This document shows, piece after piece, positions 21,899 through 32,483 of a stretch of DNA of 64,000 bases; the stretch's first letter is position 1; every line of letters begins with the position of its first letter. Source of the DNA: Rhipidocladum racemiflorum (lineage: Eukaryota > Streptophyta > Magnoliopsida > Poales > Poaceae); contig CM070571.1 in NCBI GenBank assembly GCA_036346355.1, positions 48,814,293 through 48,878,292 on the forward strand, given 5' to 3'. The notes below the pieces were generated by a model, which did no database searches, was not told the origin of the DNA, and saw only the letters and a program-made list of their open reading frames with translations. A program made the position numbers and the translations under genes.

Positions 21899-23022
21899 CC
21901 TATTGCATGCTAGTTCAATTAGAAAATACTTTATTTAAATTTGGGGGATTAGATAAATACCCATTTGCTGTATGACACCTTGATTACTTAAATATGTGCC
22001 ATGACCCTTGTCACCCTAGTTGTGGTTTACTAGTTGGACATTATTAAATTGCCAACATGGGAAATTAGATCGTTGTAGTATGTTGCTTATACATGATACG
22101 TGCTAATGACATTATTTTGGACAAAAAAATGTTAATATTGACTTAATGATATATTGAACATGTTTTTTAAATGTATCATGTGATGTTGATGGCACGTGGT
22201 GCATGGTAATCAAGCGGGGTTTGATAAATAGTTTTCGGCCAGGGCATGTGGCAAGAATAATCAGGTGGGCCGCTTGTGGCATTGGGGATATTGATTTGGT
22301 TCTTCGGGTAGTCTTGCCTGGTCACCCTAAGGACTTAACCTTGCAAGCCTTTGAACTGGGTCTAACGTGCAACCACATGTCTGTAATGGGACGGACCTAG
22401 TTGACTAAGTTGCTAATAACGCACTGTGGGACCTCGGGAGGTCAACTACACCCTTTGTGTAAGTTGTGCGGGAGCGTCTGGCCGAGGCCAGGTACCCATC
22501 TAACGGTGGATTGGCCTAAACTTCGCCTTAGCTAAGGGAAGGGTTAGTGTGCAATAACCGGGGAGGACCACTTGTATTGTTAGAAGTTTCCGAAAGACTT
22601 TGTTACGGGAACTCGCCTTTGTGGTGTTTGACTGTATCTTGTGGGTAAAGTGCATAACCTCTGCAGAGTGTAGAATCTATTCGAATAGCCGTGTCCGCAG
22701 TATTGGACATCGCTTGGGAATTACAGTCAAGGGTTAGATTTTCTCAAAAATAACTTGGATTTGAAAGGTTGGGTTGGATTAATAATGATGTTGATGGAAA
22801 TGTGGATTAGGATGGGAAAGATGTTTATTAAACTCCTTGAAAAGTTATTTATGCTATACTTGTTTCTACTGCTTTCGAATCTACTTATGTTACTTGTCAA
22901 ATGTTGTTTACTGCAAATATACCTTAAGCTATTCCTTTGTACCAAGCCATGCATATAGTATATTAGCCTGCATTCTGTGCATGACTTGCTGAGTACCAAG
23001 TACTCACCCTTGCCACAATACA

Positions 23023-23088
23023 ACACCAGTTGAAGAGGAGACTACACCAGCTTTGGAGGAGGAGCTCCAAGAGGAACCGTCTACTTAG
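23023..23088 (+). CDS. LTR-encoded short coding-like block 2 (copy in B 5' LTR)
   Basis: Frame TPVEEETTPALEEELQEEP ending in TAG at 23086-23088. It is preceded by an in-frame stop at 22990-22992 and by a pyrimidine-containing ...CAACACCAG that could be a splice acceptor. The same frame and stop occur at 32132-32197, in LTR-C at 44396-44473 (AEEESTPALEEGYQEEPTH) and in minus-strand LTR-B2 at 60746-60799, which is shorter by exactly four codons. No known domain; acidic. It may be a second exon of the block-1 frame. Confidence 0.35.
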   Translation, partial: TPVEEETTPALEEELQEEPST

Positions 23089-23380
23089 GGAAGCAAGCCC
23101 AGTCAGTTGCCTGTGGTATACTGGATGGCGCCACGAAGTTATTTGATTTTTCGCTGCTACTATTTCTCTCTTAATAAGTTTCGCCCTGCAAGGCATACAT
23201 TTGTAACTTGACCATAAGGTCGAGTAACCAGTTTGACTATTTAAATAAAGTACTTTATTAGTATCGAGTGGTATGATTGTGATATTTACCGATGTTAAGA
23301 CTGTGTGCACTAGCGCGTTCCTGGACTAGTGCCGAATACACAGAGGGTCCGGATTTGCAAATTCGGGGTCTCGACAGAGG

Positions 23381-23392
23381 TGGTATCAGAGC
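23381..23392 (+). promoter_or_regulatory. Primer-binding site of element B
   Basis: TGGTATCAGAGC, a perfect complement of the initiator tRNA-Met 3' end, four bases after the LTR end at 23376. Confidence 0.95.
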
Positions 23393-23592
23393 CAGGTTGA
23401 CCGTAGGCTCAACCCTAAGCTAGAATGGTCGTAGTGAGGATAAAACCTATTTTCTAAAGCTAAAAATTTGTCAAGATAAGAAATGACATCTCGACTTACC
23501 CCCTTCTCTCTTTTCTTGTCTCTTGCTGAATTTTTCCTTACCTTGTCACGATTTAAAAATTTCGAGTTCTTACGTGAGCACTCTTGTGACAG

Positions 23593-24311
23593 ATGGAGGG
23601 AGAGTTCAACTACGTCGACCTGGAGGTTGGTCACGCGAGAACTTTGGCGTATGCTCTGAGACTCTCGGAGATTTTGAAAAGCCGCAATACCAAGTGGAAG
23701 TGATCGGACAAGCGAGGATTGATCAAGGCTTGTGACGTGAAGATTGAGGTACTGCTAGGAAAAAGGGCCAGGCAATCGCTCGAGATACCGTGACCGCCAG
23801 GAGGTCTACAATGCAGATGGGTATCCAAGAAGTATCACGACGAGCGATGCGGCACATTACCCGTATCTACGCCAGAGAGTTGGAGAGCACGGTGTTCCGT
23901 TATCATCCACGCAGCGATAACCTTCTTGACCCGAAGGCGATTCAGGATGAGGATGCCATGGTTACACAGTTGGCACGACTTGTTGTCGCCCAGGAGGATG
24001 TACTCGATGATACAAGCAAGGAGCTACAGAAGGCCCGCAAGGAGATCACAACAGAGAAGAACAGATGGCGGGAAGCTCAAGAGTATGTGTCACACCTTCT
24101 GCGAAGGATTGACGAGTTGGAGATGGCTTTATACGGACCAGAACCAGAGCCAGTACTCGAGCTACACGAGCCAGATCCGGAGGAGTCAGATCTCGATGAG
24201 GACACTGCTTCTTCGACTACCACAGATGACACAGTTGCTGGACATGGCAATCGTTTCGCGCCTATGCCGCAGCATCCGTACCCAGGCCGTGGAGGTTTTC
24301 TCGATGAGTGA
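23593..24311 (+). pseudogene. Element B pre-gag ORF
   Basis: Starts MEGEFNYVDLEVGHART. After frameshifts it continues in a 173-codon open frame (23790-24311) with a basic start (VSRRAMRHITRIYARELE), a Lys/Glu-rich segment at about residues 60-105 that looks coiled-coil, a Pro/Glu/Asp-rich tail and a final GHGNRF. A diverged collinear copy exists in element C (15787-16455), so this is a standing component of the family and not a chance frame. It lies upstream of gag, where standard gypsy elements have no gene. It is possibly translated separately; the function is unknown. Confidence 0.55.
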
Positions 24312-24596
24312 GCATAGGTTCTATAGTGAGACTCCTTCGCCGAGTCGCGTCATAGAAAAAAAAGAGTCACCCTTTAGGCGTTAGACTCCAGTATTAGTTC
24401 GATTTGGATTTTCATTGTTTGCTGAGTGTGCAGTATGTGTTGCAAGGCCCTTAGGCATTGTAAGCAACCATACCAAGTTATTAATATCAATAATAAAGTT
24501 GGACCTTAAAGTTACACCTTTCGCCCCGCATAAGTTCCATATTACTTGTCTATTCTTGATTCCCCCTCATCTCTAAAACTTAGAGCAAATCGACAG

Positions 24597-25640
24597 ATGG
24601 TGAACACCCGCGGAAACTTTGGAAGCAATGGAAGTGGTTCTCGCCCGAGAAAACCCCAATGATGGAGCACCGGCACCGCTTGATTGATATGAAGAATTTT
24701 GGAGCGTTTCTTGCTGCTCAGACTCAGTTGATGCATGCTATGATGCAACAAATGCAACACGTCACTGCTCAGGCCACAGCTAATCAAGTCAATCAGGGAC
24801 AACGCCAGAATATAAGACTGTCAGAGTTCATGAGAACTCACCCACCCACTTTCTCCGGGAATGCCAATCCATTGGAGGCCGATGATTGGTTAAGGTCAAT
24901 TGAGAGGAAGCTACACATAGCTCAATGCATAGGAAATGAGAAGGTACTCTACGCTTCTCATCAGTTGGAAGGAACAGCCACCGAATGGTGGGAGAACTTC
25001 TGTGCCACGCAAGAGAACCCTCAAGATGTCACTTGGGAAGAGTTCATTTGCATTCCGTCGATTATCACGTGCTGAAGGAATCATGGACCTTAAGAAGGAG
25101 GAGTTGAGCATCAAGCAAGGTAATCAGCCAGTGGCCGAATACCTGAACAAGTTCACACAGCTGGCACGCTACGCATATGAGGATGTAGCGACAGATAAAG
25201 TCAGACAGTCTCGTTTCATGAAGGGACTTAACTCAGGATTGCAGGTGGGATTGATCACCCACACCTTTCCAGATTTCCAAGAATTGGTGAATAAGGCGCT
25301 TATTCTTGAGGACAAGCGCAAAGGCCCGGATGAGAACAGGAAGCACTGAATGCAACGGCGAGGGATCACGCCAGGGAATGCAACGGCGTCGAGAGTTGCA
25401 CCAAATCAATTTTGATTCCAGCCACGAGAATGCTACAAGGACACCGTCACCAGCACCAAGACCCGTCAATCGTAACTACGGACCCAGCCCCGCTTAGAAC
25501 GCCGCTCCTGGCGATCGGCAAGGAACAGTGAGACGCTGCTACAACCGCAACGAGCCAGGACATTTTGCCATGATTGTCCAAAGAAGACAGCAGGAGTGAC
25601 CCTGCTCGCTTTAACTTGGGAACCACCCGGCTAGGGCGCC
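24597..25640 (+). pseudogene. Element B gag (frameshifted)
   Basis: Starts MVNTRGNFGSNGSGSRP. Retrotransposon gag signatures follow: FMRTHPPTFSG, PLEADDWLRSIERKL, LEGTATEWWENF, then after a frameshift near 25045 MDLKKEELSIKQGNQPVAEY and FTQLARYAYEDVA. A CCHC zinc knuckle is recognisable at about 25537-25580 (CYNRNEPGHFA then DCPKK), with the second Cys changed to Arg and one base lost after FA. Gag forms the virus-like particle and binds element RNA. At least three frame breaks and the altered zinc knuckle make it non-functional as written. Confidence 0.85.
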
Positions 25641-25664
25641 CGACCAGGAACCACATCCCAGACC

Positions 25665-26010
25665 GTGGTGAGAGGCCGAGTCAACCATGTCACCGCAGAT
25701 GCACTGCAGAATGCTACGGACGTCGTACTGAGTAAGTTACTTGTTAACTCAGTACCTGCAACAGTTTTGTTTGACTCTGGAGCTTCGCATTCGTTTGTTT
25801 CGCAAGGCTTTGCTACTAGAAACGATTTGGGGATTGCAAGGCTTAAGTGCATGCTCTTAGTTCAAACCCCTGGTTCCGAACTCCGAACGAAAGTAGGATG
25901 TTCCGGGGTGAGAATACTAATAGATGGAATAGAGTTCCTAGCGAACCTTATAATTTTGGAGACCGGACCTTAGGCGTTATTTTGGGAATGGATGGTTATC
26001 CAAGCACAAG
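25665..26010 (+). pseudogene. Element B protease domain
   Basis: Aspartic protease with the active-site motif DSGASHSF (about 25776-25800) after VPATVLF, followed by ILIDGIEFLANLIIL and, after a frame break at about 25973, VILGMDGYPS (usually a GMDW motif). It cleaves the Gag-Pol polyprotein. It is in line between gag and reverse transcriptase as expected. Confidence 0.85.
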
Positions 26011-26179
26011 GCCGTATTGGATTGTGGACAAAGGACTATCTCGGTTGAGAGCCCGTGTGGAAAGAAAGTGGAATTTCAAGCTCTGCCGTTAGAAGGGCAG
26101 TTGATGGTTAACAAGCACCAAGGCAATCAGCATAGAGGATGTCTCAAGAGTGAATGAGTACCAGATGTTTTCTGAAGAT

Positions 26180-26990
26180 CTACAGGTATGCCGCGACAGG
26201 GACATAGAGTTTGTGATAGAGCTTGTACAGTACAGCGCCCGATAGCAAAGAGACCTTATCGGATGTCCACCGAGGAGTTGGTAGAGATGAAGAAACAGAC
26301 TAGAGGAGTTAATGGAGAAAGGATTTATCGAGACCGAGTTAGTCGCCGTGGGGAGCACCGGTTTTGTTTGTCAAGAAGAAGGACGGGAGTTTCAGGATGT
26401 GCATCGACTACCGTGCACTCAATGAAGTCAACGTGAAGAATAAGTATCCGCTACCAGGATTGATGATTTGTTCGATCGGTGAGAGGAGCGGAGTTTTCTC
26501 CAAGATTGATCTTAGATCGGGATACCATCGATTGAAGATCCGATCGAGAAGATATCCCAAAGGCGCATTCTCGTCAAGATATGGACATTACGAGTTCTGA
26601 TTATGTCTTTTGGATCGACGAATGCGCCAAAGATATTTCATGAATATGATGAATAAGGTGTTCATGGAATATTTGGACAAGTTTGTTGTCGTGTTCATAG
26701 ATGATATCCTAATCTACTCCAAGACAGAGGATGAACATGCCGAACACTTGAGGCGAGTTTTGGAAAAGTGAGGAACGACAACTCTTCGCCAAGTTCGGTA
26801 AGTGTGATTTTTGGAAGGACAAGGTGGAGTTCCTTGGACATGTAATGACCGCATAAAAGGAGTTGCCGTTGATCCAAGTAAAGTAGAAGGCGTGTTACAT
26901 TGGGAGCAGTAGAAGACCGTAACCCTGATGCGGAGTGTGCTTGGAATGGCAGGATACTATCGACGTTTCATTGAAGGCTGTTCGACAATT
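26180..26990 (+). pseudogene. Element B reverse transcriptase
   Basis: Fragments in order: AKRPYRMSTEELVEMKKQ, FVKKKDGSFRMCIDYRALN, KYPLPGL, FSKIDLRSGYH, FIDDILIYSK at 26693-26722 (the catalytic F/YxDD box) and EFLGHVM. It carries several single-base frameshifts, one being GAAAAGTGAGGAACG where LEKLRE is expected, and stops such as GAGCAGTAGAAG. It copies element RNA into DNA. Confidence 0.88.
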
Positions 26991-26999
26991 GGGTAACCT

Positions 27000-27480
27000 C
27001 TTCGGGAATTGCTGACAAAGGAGAAGAAGTTTGCATGGACGTCGAATGTGAGACAGGATTTCAGAGTGAAGAAGCGATTGATTGACATCAAGACCGTGTT
27101 AGTTCTACGGATGTTAATCAAAGCTTTGATATTTATTGTGACGCATCGCGCCAAGGACTTGGATGTGTCGATGCAGAATGGAAAGGTCGCCGCTTATGCA
27201 TCAAGGCGCTTGAGGCCGCATGAGGAAAATTATCCGACGCATGACCTAGAGTTAGCTGCCGTAGTGCATGCCTTGAAGATATGGCGTCACTATCTGATCG
27301 GGAACAGATGTGAAGTGTATACGGATCATAAGAGCCTTAAATACATATTCACCCAGTCGGATCTGAACATGAGGCAGAGGAGATGGTTAGAGTTGATCAA
27401 GGACTACAATGTTGGAATCCATTACCATCCCGGAAAGGCCAACGTAGTTGCCGATGCCTTGAGTCGGAAAAGCCATACCG
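27000..27480 (+). pseudogene. Element B RNase H
   Basis: Begins near ELLTKEKKFAWT. The first catalytic Asp lies in YCDASRQGLGCV at about 27134-27170 in one frame; after a frameshift QNGKVAAYASRRLRPHE follows, then THDLELAAVVHALKIW, YTDHKSLKYIF and KANVVADALSRK. All three classical acidic positions (D, E, D) can be found. It degrades the RNA strand during reverse transcription. Confidence 0.85.
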
Positions 27481-27559
27481 TGAGTAAGTTGCTAGCCACG
27501 AATCGGGATGAGCTATGCCAGGAATTTCAGAGAATGAAGATTGAGGTGGTACCTAGCGG

Positions 27560-28500
27560 ATTCTTGGCCGCATTAGAAGTAAAGCCTACCCTAGAGGACC
27601 AGATCCGGGAAGGACAGAAGGATGATGACAAGATCCGCAGGATTAAGTCCATCAAGGAGGAAGGCAAGGCAGAGGACTTCAAGTTGGACGAGCAAGGCAC
27701 GTTATGGATGAAGGATCGCATTTGTGTGCCGAACAAAAGAAGTCGGGCGATTGATTCTAGAAGAAGCCCATGACTCCAAGTATTCAATTCACCCAGGAAG
27801 TGCCAAAATGTATCAGGATTTGAAGGAAAGATTCTGGTGGCCGAGCATGAAGCGTGAAGTTGCCGAGCATGTTGCATTGTGCGACGTATGCCAGAGAGTC
27901 AAGGCAATGCATCAGAGACCGGCAGGATTGCTGCAGCCGCTGAAAATACCAGAGTGGAAGTGGGAGGAAATCGGAATGGATTTCATTACCGGTTTGCCTA
28001 AGACTCAAGGAGGTTATGACTCCATATGGGTTATAGTGGATCGCTTGACCAAAGTAGCCCATTTTATCCCCGTGAAGACCACCTACTGGAGATATATTAG
28101 CAATTGTACATGATCGAGATCGTCTGTTTGCACGGAGTGCCAAAGAGGATTGTATCGCACAGGTACCCAATTTACCTCAAGGTTGGAATAAGTTGCATAA
28201 GGCCATGGGAACCCGTTTGAACTTCAAGATCTGACCTATCATCCATGCATGATGGACAAACCGAAAGAGTCAATCAGATTACGGAGGATATGTTAAGAGC
28301 ATGTGCATTGGCTTATGCTACCTCTTGGGATAAGAGTTTGCCGTATGCCGAGTTCGATTACAATAATAGTTACCAGGCTAGTTTAGATGTCACCATTTGA
28401 GGCCTTTGTATGGGCGACCACTGTCGGACGCCATTGAATTGGAATGAGACCGGCGAGCGCCGTGTCTTCGGCCTGATATTCTTCAAGAGGTGAAGAAGCA
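27560..28500 (+). pseudogene. Element B integrase
   Basis: N-terminal HHCC zinc finger in LILEEAHDSKYSIHPGSA...CDVCQRVKA (27745-27900). The core follows with the first catalytic Asp in GMDFITGLPK, and IWVIVDRLTKVAHFIPVK. The segment that should carry the second Asp (near 28150, normally SDRGTQF) is damaged by indels. The Glu region survives as QTERVNQI near 28255. It inserts the cDNA into the genome. Confidence 0.85.
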
Positions 28501-28759
28501 GATTGCCGTGATTAGGGAAAGGTTGAAGATAGCCCAATCACGATGTAAGAGTTATCTTGACAACCGTCGTCGAGACTTGAGTTTTGAACGAGAAGACTTT
28601 GTATACCTCGTAGTTACGCCTCGGGGGAGTTAAGAGGTTCCATGCCTAAACTTCGCACCCAGTTATGTTGGACCATTTAAGATTTTGAGTCGCAGAGGCG
28701 AAGTTGCTTATCACCGGAGTTGCCACGATCGTTAGCGAGGAGTACATGACGTATTCCAT

Positions 28760-29002
28760 GTGTCCCAGTTGAAGAAGTGTCTCCGAGTACCTGAGGATCA
28801 GACACCGCTAGAGTCAATTGAGTTGCAAGAAGATTTGACTTGCAAAGAGCATCCCGTAAAGATTTTGGACACTATGGATCGAGAGACCAGAAATAAGTCA
28901 ACCCGTTTCTGTAGAGTTCAGTGGAGCAACCACACGGAGAGTGAAGCAACTTGGGAACGCGAAGAGGATTTGAGGAAAGAGTTTTCGAACCTATTCCTTT
29001 AG
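28760..29002 (+). pseudogene. Element B integrase C-terminus with chromodomain
   Basis: Open frame starting at SQLKKCLRVPEDQTPLE, then VKILDTMDRETRN and FCRVQWSNHTESEATWERE, ending at the stop after FSNLFL. The aromatic and Trp-containing HxxxEATWE pattern is a typical plant chromovirus chromodomain, thought to steer integration to particular chromatin. The frame is intact here. Upstream breaks separate it from the rest of integrase. Confidence 0.85.
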
Positions 29003-29034
29003 TAAGCCCTGAATCTCGGGGACGAGATTCTGTT

Positions 29035-29048
29035 AAGGGGGGGATGTT
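29035..29048 (+). promoter_or_regulatory. Polypurine tract of element B
   Basis: AAGGGGGGGATGTT immediately before the 3' LTR start at 29049. Same place and type as AAGGGGGACGTT before LTR-C at 42009. Confidence 0.85.
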
Positions 29049-30776
29049 TGTAACACCCCAAAATTTTGCTTTTCCTAAATTCATGTGTGATTTGGCACTT
29101 TGGTGAATTTTTGGAATTTTCTGGAATTTATTTGGATTTATTTGGAATTTATTTGAATTTATTCCATTTTGAAATAATTAAAGAATTAAACTTTGCAAAT
29201 AAAATTCTGTTGGAAATATTTTATTTGAGTTCCAAATACCCTAAAATATTTTCCAGAATTTTTCTGGAATTTTTCTGAGTCTTTTGCTATTTTTAATGAT
29301 TTAATTGAATTTCTGTGAATTTAATTGGATTAATTAAATCGAGTTGGTTTCACTGTTCATCCGACCGAGCCCGAGTCAGACTCGAGTTCAAGTCCGACCC
29401 GAGCCCGACCGCGCCCGTGGTCAAGCCGAACCCGCTCGCTGGAACCCTAACCGCGTGACCGTTGGATCTTGATCCAACGGCCACGATTGAGCCACGCCAC
29501 CGAGCCCGAGCCCGACCGAGCCAGCCAGCTCGCCCGAGTCCGACCCGGACCCAAACTCGCGCACCGTTGGATCTCGATCCAACGGCTGTGCGCGTGCCAC
29601 GTCACCCTACCCGTGTCGCCGCCGGACTCGCCGCAGAACGGAGCGAGTCTCGGTTTCCGTGGCGTTTACCTGACGCCGAGGCCCTATTTATTACGTGTCG
29701 CCGCCGTCGTGACCGCCACTTCATTGCGCGCTGTAGCCCTAGACAACGTCGCCGAACGCCGCCGTCTAGCCTGTCGCTCGCCCGAGATTGCCGTAGCGTT
29801 CGCCGTAGTTTTTCGCCGATTCCGCCGTCTCCGTCGTCCTCCGCCGCCGTTGAGGTCGAGATCCGAGCAGGAGGTCAAGCCGCGTCGGAAGGGACCTCTC
29901 ACCTCGCCGGAGCACGCCCGAAGCGCCGTTGCCGTGGTCGTCGTCCCTAATCCCGGCGAGCCAGCGCCACCGCAAGCCATCGCCGGACCCCGAGCTCGCT
30001 CCGCCGTCCGATTCCGATCCAACGTCCCAGATTGCGCCACGTCATCTCACGGTGAGATTCCGTCCAAAATCCCAGATCCAATCTCGACCGTTGGATCTAG
30101 ATCCAACGGTCCAGATCAAACGCGTTAACCCAAACGCGTAAGATCCAGATCTAATCTGGGCCGTTGATTTTCAAATCAACGGCCAAGATTGCGCCACGCG
30201 TCCGGGAAGGCCGAGAAAGGCGCGGCTGGCGCCCACGCGTCGTGTGACGCCGACACGCTGGCCGCATGTCGGCCGGTCCGAGCGCCGACGGCGTAAGCAA
30301 TGACGCGTCTGGTCCCACTGGTGGTGAGCCGGGCGTCGGCGATGGCGTCACGAGGGGACCCACATGTCGATGACACGTGGAGCCGTGGGCCGAGTCCACG
30401 GTAGACCCGAGCCGGCGTGGACCAAGTCCATGGACCGGCCGACGTCGACCAACCAATCGAGGCTGCCACGTGTTCGGTGACGCAATAATTAATTTCCGAA
30501 AAAGAAAATGATTTATTAATTCGAAATAATGATTTCAGATTTTGTTTCAAACTTCAAACGCTTATAACTTTTGCGTTTCAACTCCGATTTGAGTGATTCA
30601 AATTTCTAAATTTGTATAAAATTGAGACCTACCTAAATATGAATTTTATTTAATTTTTGGACTAAAATTTTTTCTTTGTAAAATTATTTAATTGATTATT
30701 TAAACTTTAAATAATCATAACTTTTGCGTTTTAACTCCAAATTTGACGATTCCAGTTTCTAAAAATTTATAAAATT

Positions 30777-31004
30777 TTGTTCTCTCTGTTTATGGATTTT
30801 ATTTGGATGATTGGATACTTTTTGCCTATTATTTATTCGTGTATTTGCTATTTGCACGCTTTACGAGTAGACGTTGAAGTGCCGGAAGGATTTGAAGGAG
30901 AAGTATTGACTCAGGATCCAACTCAAGACCAAGAACAAGTACTTTTTGAAGGCAAGTTGTGCTTTGACCATGTTGATCCTATTTTGAAATCTATTTTGAT
31001 TTAA
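30777..31004 (+). CDS. LTR-encoded small ORF, block 1 (intact copy)
   Basis: A 75-codon frame inside LTR-B. The N-terminal ~26 residues are hydrophobic and aromatic (MDFIWMIGYFLPIIYSCIC), like a membrane segment. The rest is acidic: RVDVEVPEGFEGEVLTQ, then QDQEQVLFEGKLCFDHVD. It is matched by 73-codon frames in two LTR-B2 copies (51812-52033 and 61948-62169) and by an open frame in LTR-C (43183-43341). Between this copy and 51812 I count about 12 base changes across the acidic part, about 8 synonymous and the rest mild (D/E, T/A, E/D, L/F). I know of no named domain. A splice acceptor could also lie at GAGTAG just before the RVDVEV codons, in which case only the second half is exonic. Confidence 0.4.
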   Translation: MFSLFMDFIWMIGYFLPIIYSCICYLHALRVDVEVPEGFEGEVLTQDPTQDQEQVLFEGKLCFDHVDPILKSILI

Positions 31005-32131
31005 CCTATTGCATGCTAGTTCAATTAGAAAATACTTTATTTAAATTTGGGGGATTAGATAAATACCCATTTGTTGTATGACACCTTGATTACTTAAATA
31101 TGTGCCATGACCCTTGTCACCCTAGTTGTGGTTTACTAGTTGGACATTATTAAATTGCCAACATGGGAAATTAGATCGTTGTAGTATGTTGCTTAGACCT
31201 GCTACGTGCTCATGACATGATTTTGGACAAACAAATGTTAATATTGACTTAATGATATATTGAACCTGTTTTGGAAAGGTATCATGTGATGTTGATGGCA
31301 CGTGGTGCATGGTAATCAACTGGGGTTTGATAAATAGTTTTCGACCGGGGCATGTGGCAAGAATAATCAGGTGGGCCAGTTGTGGCATTGGGGATATTGA
31401 TTTGGTTCTTCGGGTAGTCTTGCCCTGGTCACCCTAAGGACTTAACCTTGCAAGCCTTTGAACTGGGTCTAACGTGCAACCACATGTCTGTAATGGGACG
31501 GACCTAGTTGACTAAGTTGCTAATAACGTACCTGTGGGACCTCAGGAGGTCAACTACACCCTTTGTGTAAGTTGTACAGGGGAGCGTCATCGGGTGAGGC
31601 CAGTACCCATCTAACGGTTGATTGGCCTAAACTTCGCCTTAGCTAAGGGAAGGGTTAGTGTGCAATAACCGGGGAGGACCACTTGTATTGTTAGAAGTTT
31701 CCGAAAGACTTTGTTACGGGAACTCGCCTTTGTGGTGTTTGACTGTATCTTGTGGGTAAAGTGCATAACCTCTGCAGAGTGTAGAATCTATTCGAATAGC
31801 CGTGTCCGCGGTATTGGACATCGCTCGGGAATTACAGTCAAGGGTTAGATTTTCTCAAAAATAACTTGGATTTGAAAGGTTGGGTTGGATTAATAATGAT
31901 GTTGATGGAAATGTGGATTAGGATGGGAAAGATGTTTATTAAACTCCTTGAAAAGTTATTTATGCTATACTTGTTTCTACTGCTTTGGAATCTACTTATA
32001 TTACTTGTCAAATGTCTTTATCGCAAATATACCTTAAGCTATTCCTTTGTACCAAGCCATGCATATAGTATATTAGCTTTGCATTGTGCATGACTTCTTG
32101 AGTACCAAGTACTCACCCTTGCCACAATACA

Positions 32132-32197
32132 ACACCAGTTGAAGAGGAGACTACACCGGCTTTGGAGGAGGAGCTCCAAGAGGAACCGTCTACTTAG
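32132..32197 (+). CDS. LTR-encoded short coding-like block 2 (copy in B 3' LTR)
   Basis: Same frame and TAG stop as 23023-23088, with one silent change (CCA to CCG). See that entry for the comparison with LTR-C and LTR-B2. Confidence 0.35.
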   Translation, partial: TPVEEETTPALEEELQEEPST

Positions 32198-32483
32198 GGA
32201 AGCAAGCCCGATCGGTTGCCTGTGGTATCTTGGATGGCGCCACGGTTATTTGATTTTCATTGCTACTATTTCTCTCTTAATAAGTTTAAGCCTGCGAAAT
32301 CATACATTTGTAACTTGACCATAAGGTCGAGTAACTAGTTTGACTATTTAAATAAAGTACTTTATTAGTATCGAGTGGTATGATTGTGATATTTACCGAT
32401 GTTAAGACTGTGTGGACTAGCGCGTTCCTGGACTAGTGCTGAATACACAGAGGGTCCGGATTTGCAAATTCGGGGTCCCGACA

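Larger units (their letters stand above)
19930..23376 (+). repeat. 5' LTR of element B
   Basis: 3,447 bp. The first ~300 bp are AT-rich and almost identical to the 3' LTR. A GC-rich promoter and leader region follows (20230-21370) with paired CCAACGG motifs, a TATA-like box and TGACGTCA octamers; then AT-rich sequence and two short conserved reading frames (see 21700 and 23023). Differences from the 3' LTR are concentrated in the GC-rich parts. Confidence 0.93.
19930..32483 (+). mobile_element. Complete Ty3/gypsy element B (Tekay/Del-like chromovirus)
   Basis: LTRs at 19930-23376 and 29049-32483, both TGTAACACCCC...CGACA. A perfect GTCAC duplication lies at 19925-19929 and 32484-32488, with an initiator tRNA-Met primer site at 23381 and a polypurine tract before 29049. 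The inside holds, in order, a pre-gag ORF, gag, protease, reverse transcriptase, RNase H, integrase and a C-terminal chromodomain, which is the chromovirus order. Long LTRs with a chromodomain point to the Tekay/Del lineage. The reading frame is broken by many small indels, so as written the element is not functional. Confidence 0.92.
29049..32483 (+). repeat. 3' LTR of element B
   Basis: 3,435 bp, TGTAACACCCC to GGGGTCCCGACA, followed by the duplicated GTCAC. It is nearly identical to the 5' LTR in AT-rich parts and clearly different in GC-rich parts. It carries palindromes at 29459-29480 (with TCCAACGGCCA at 29473-29483), 29564-29585, 30088-30109 and 30159-30184, a TATA-like CTATTTATTA at 29684-29693, and the two short frames at 30777 and 32132. 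Confidence 0.93.

Noticed and set aside
22203..22400. 65-codon frame in LTR-B
   Set aside because: Not kept in the 3' LTR copy or in LTR-B2, unlike the two blocks reported as findings.
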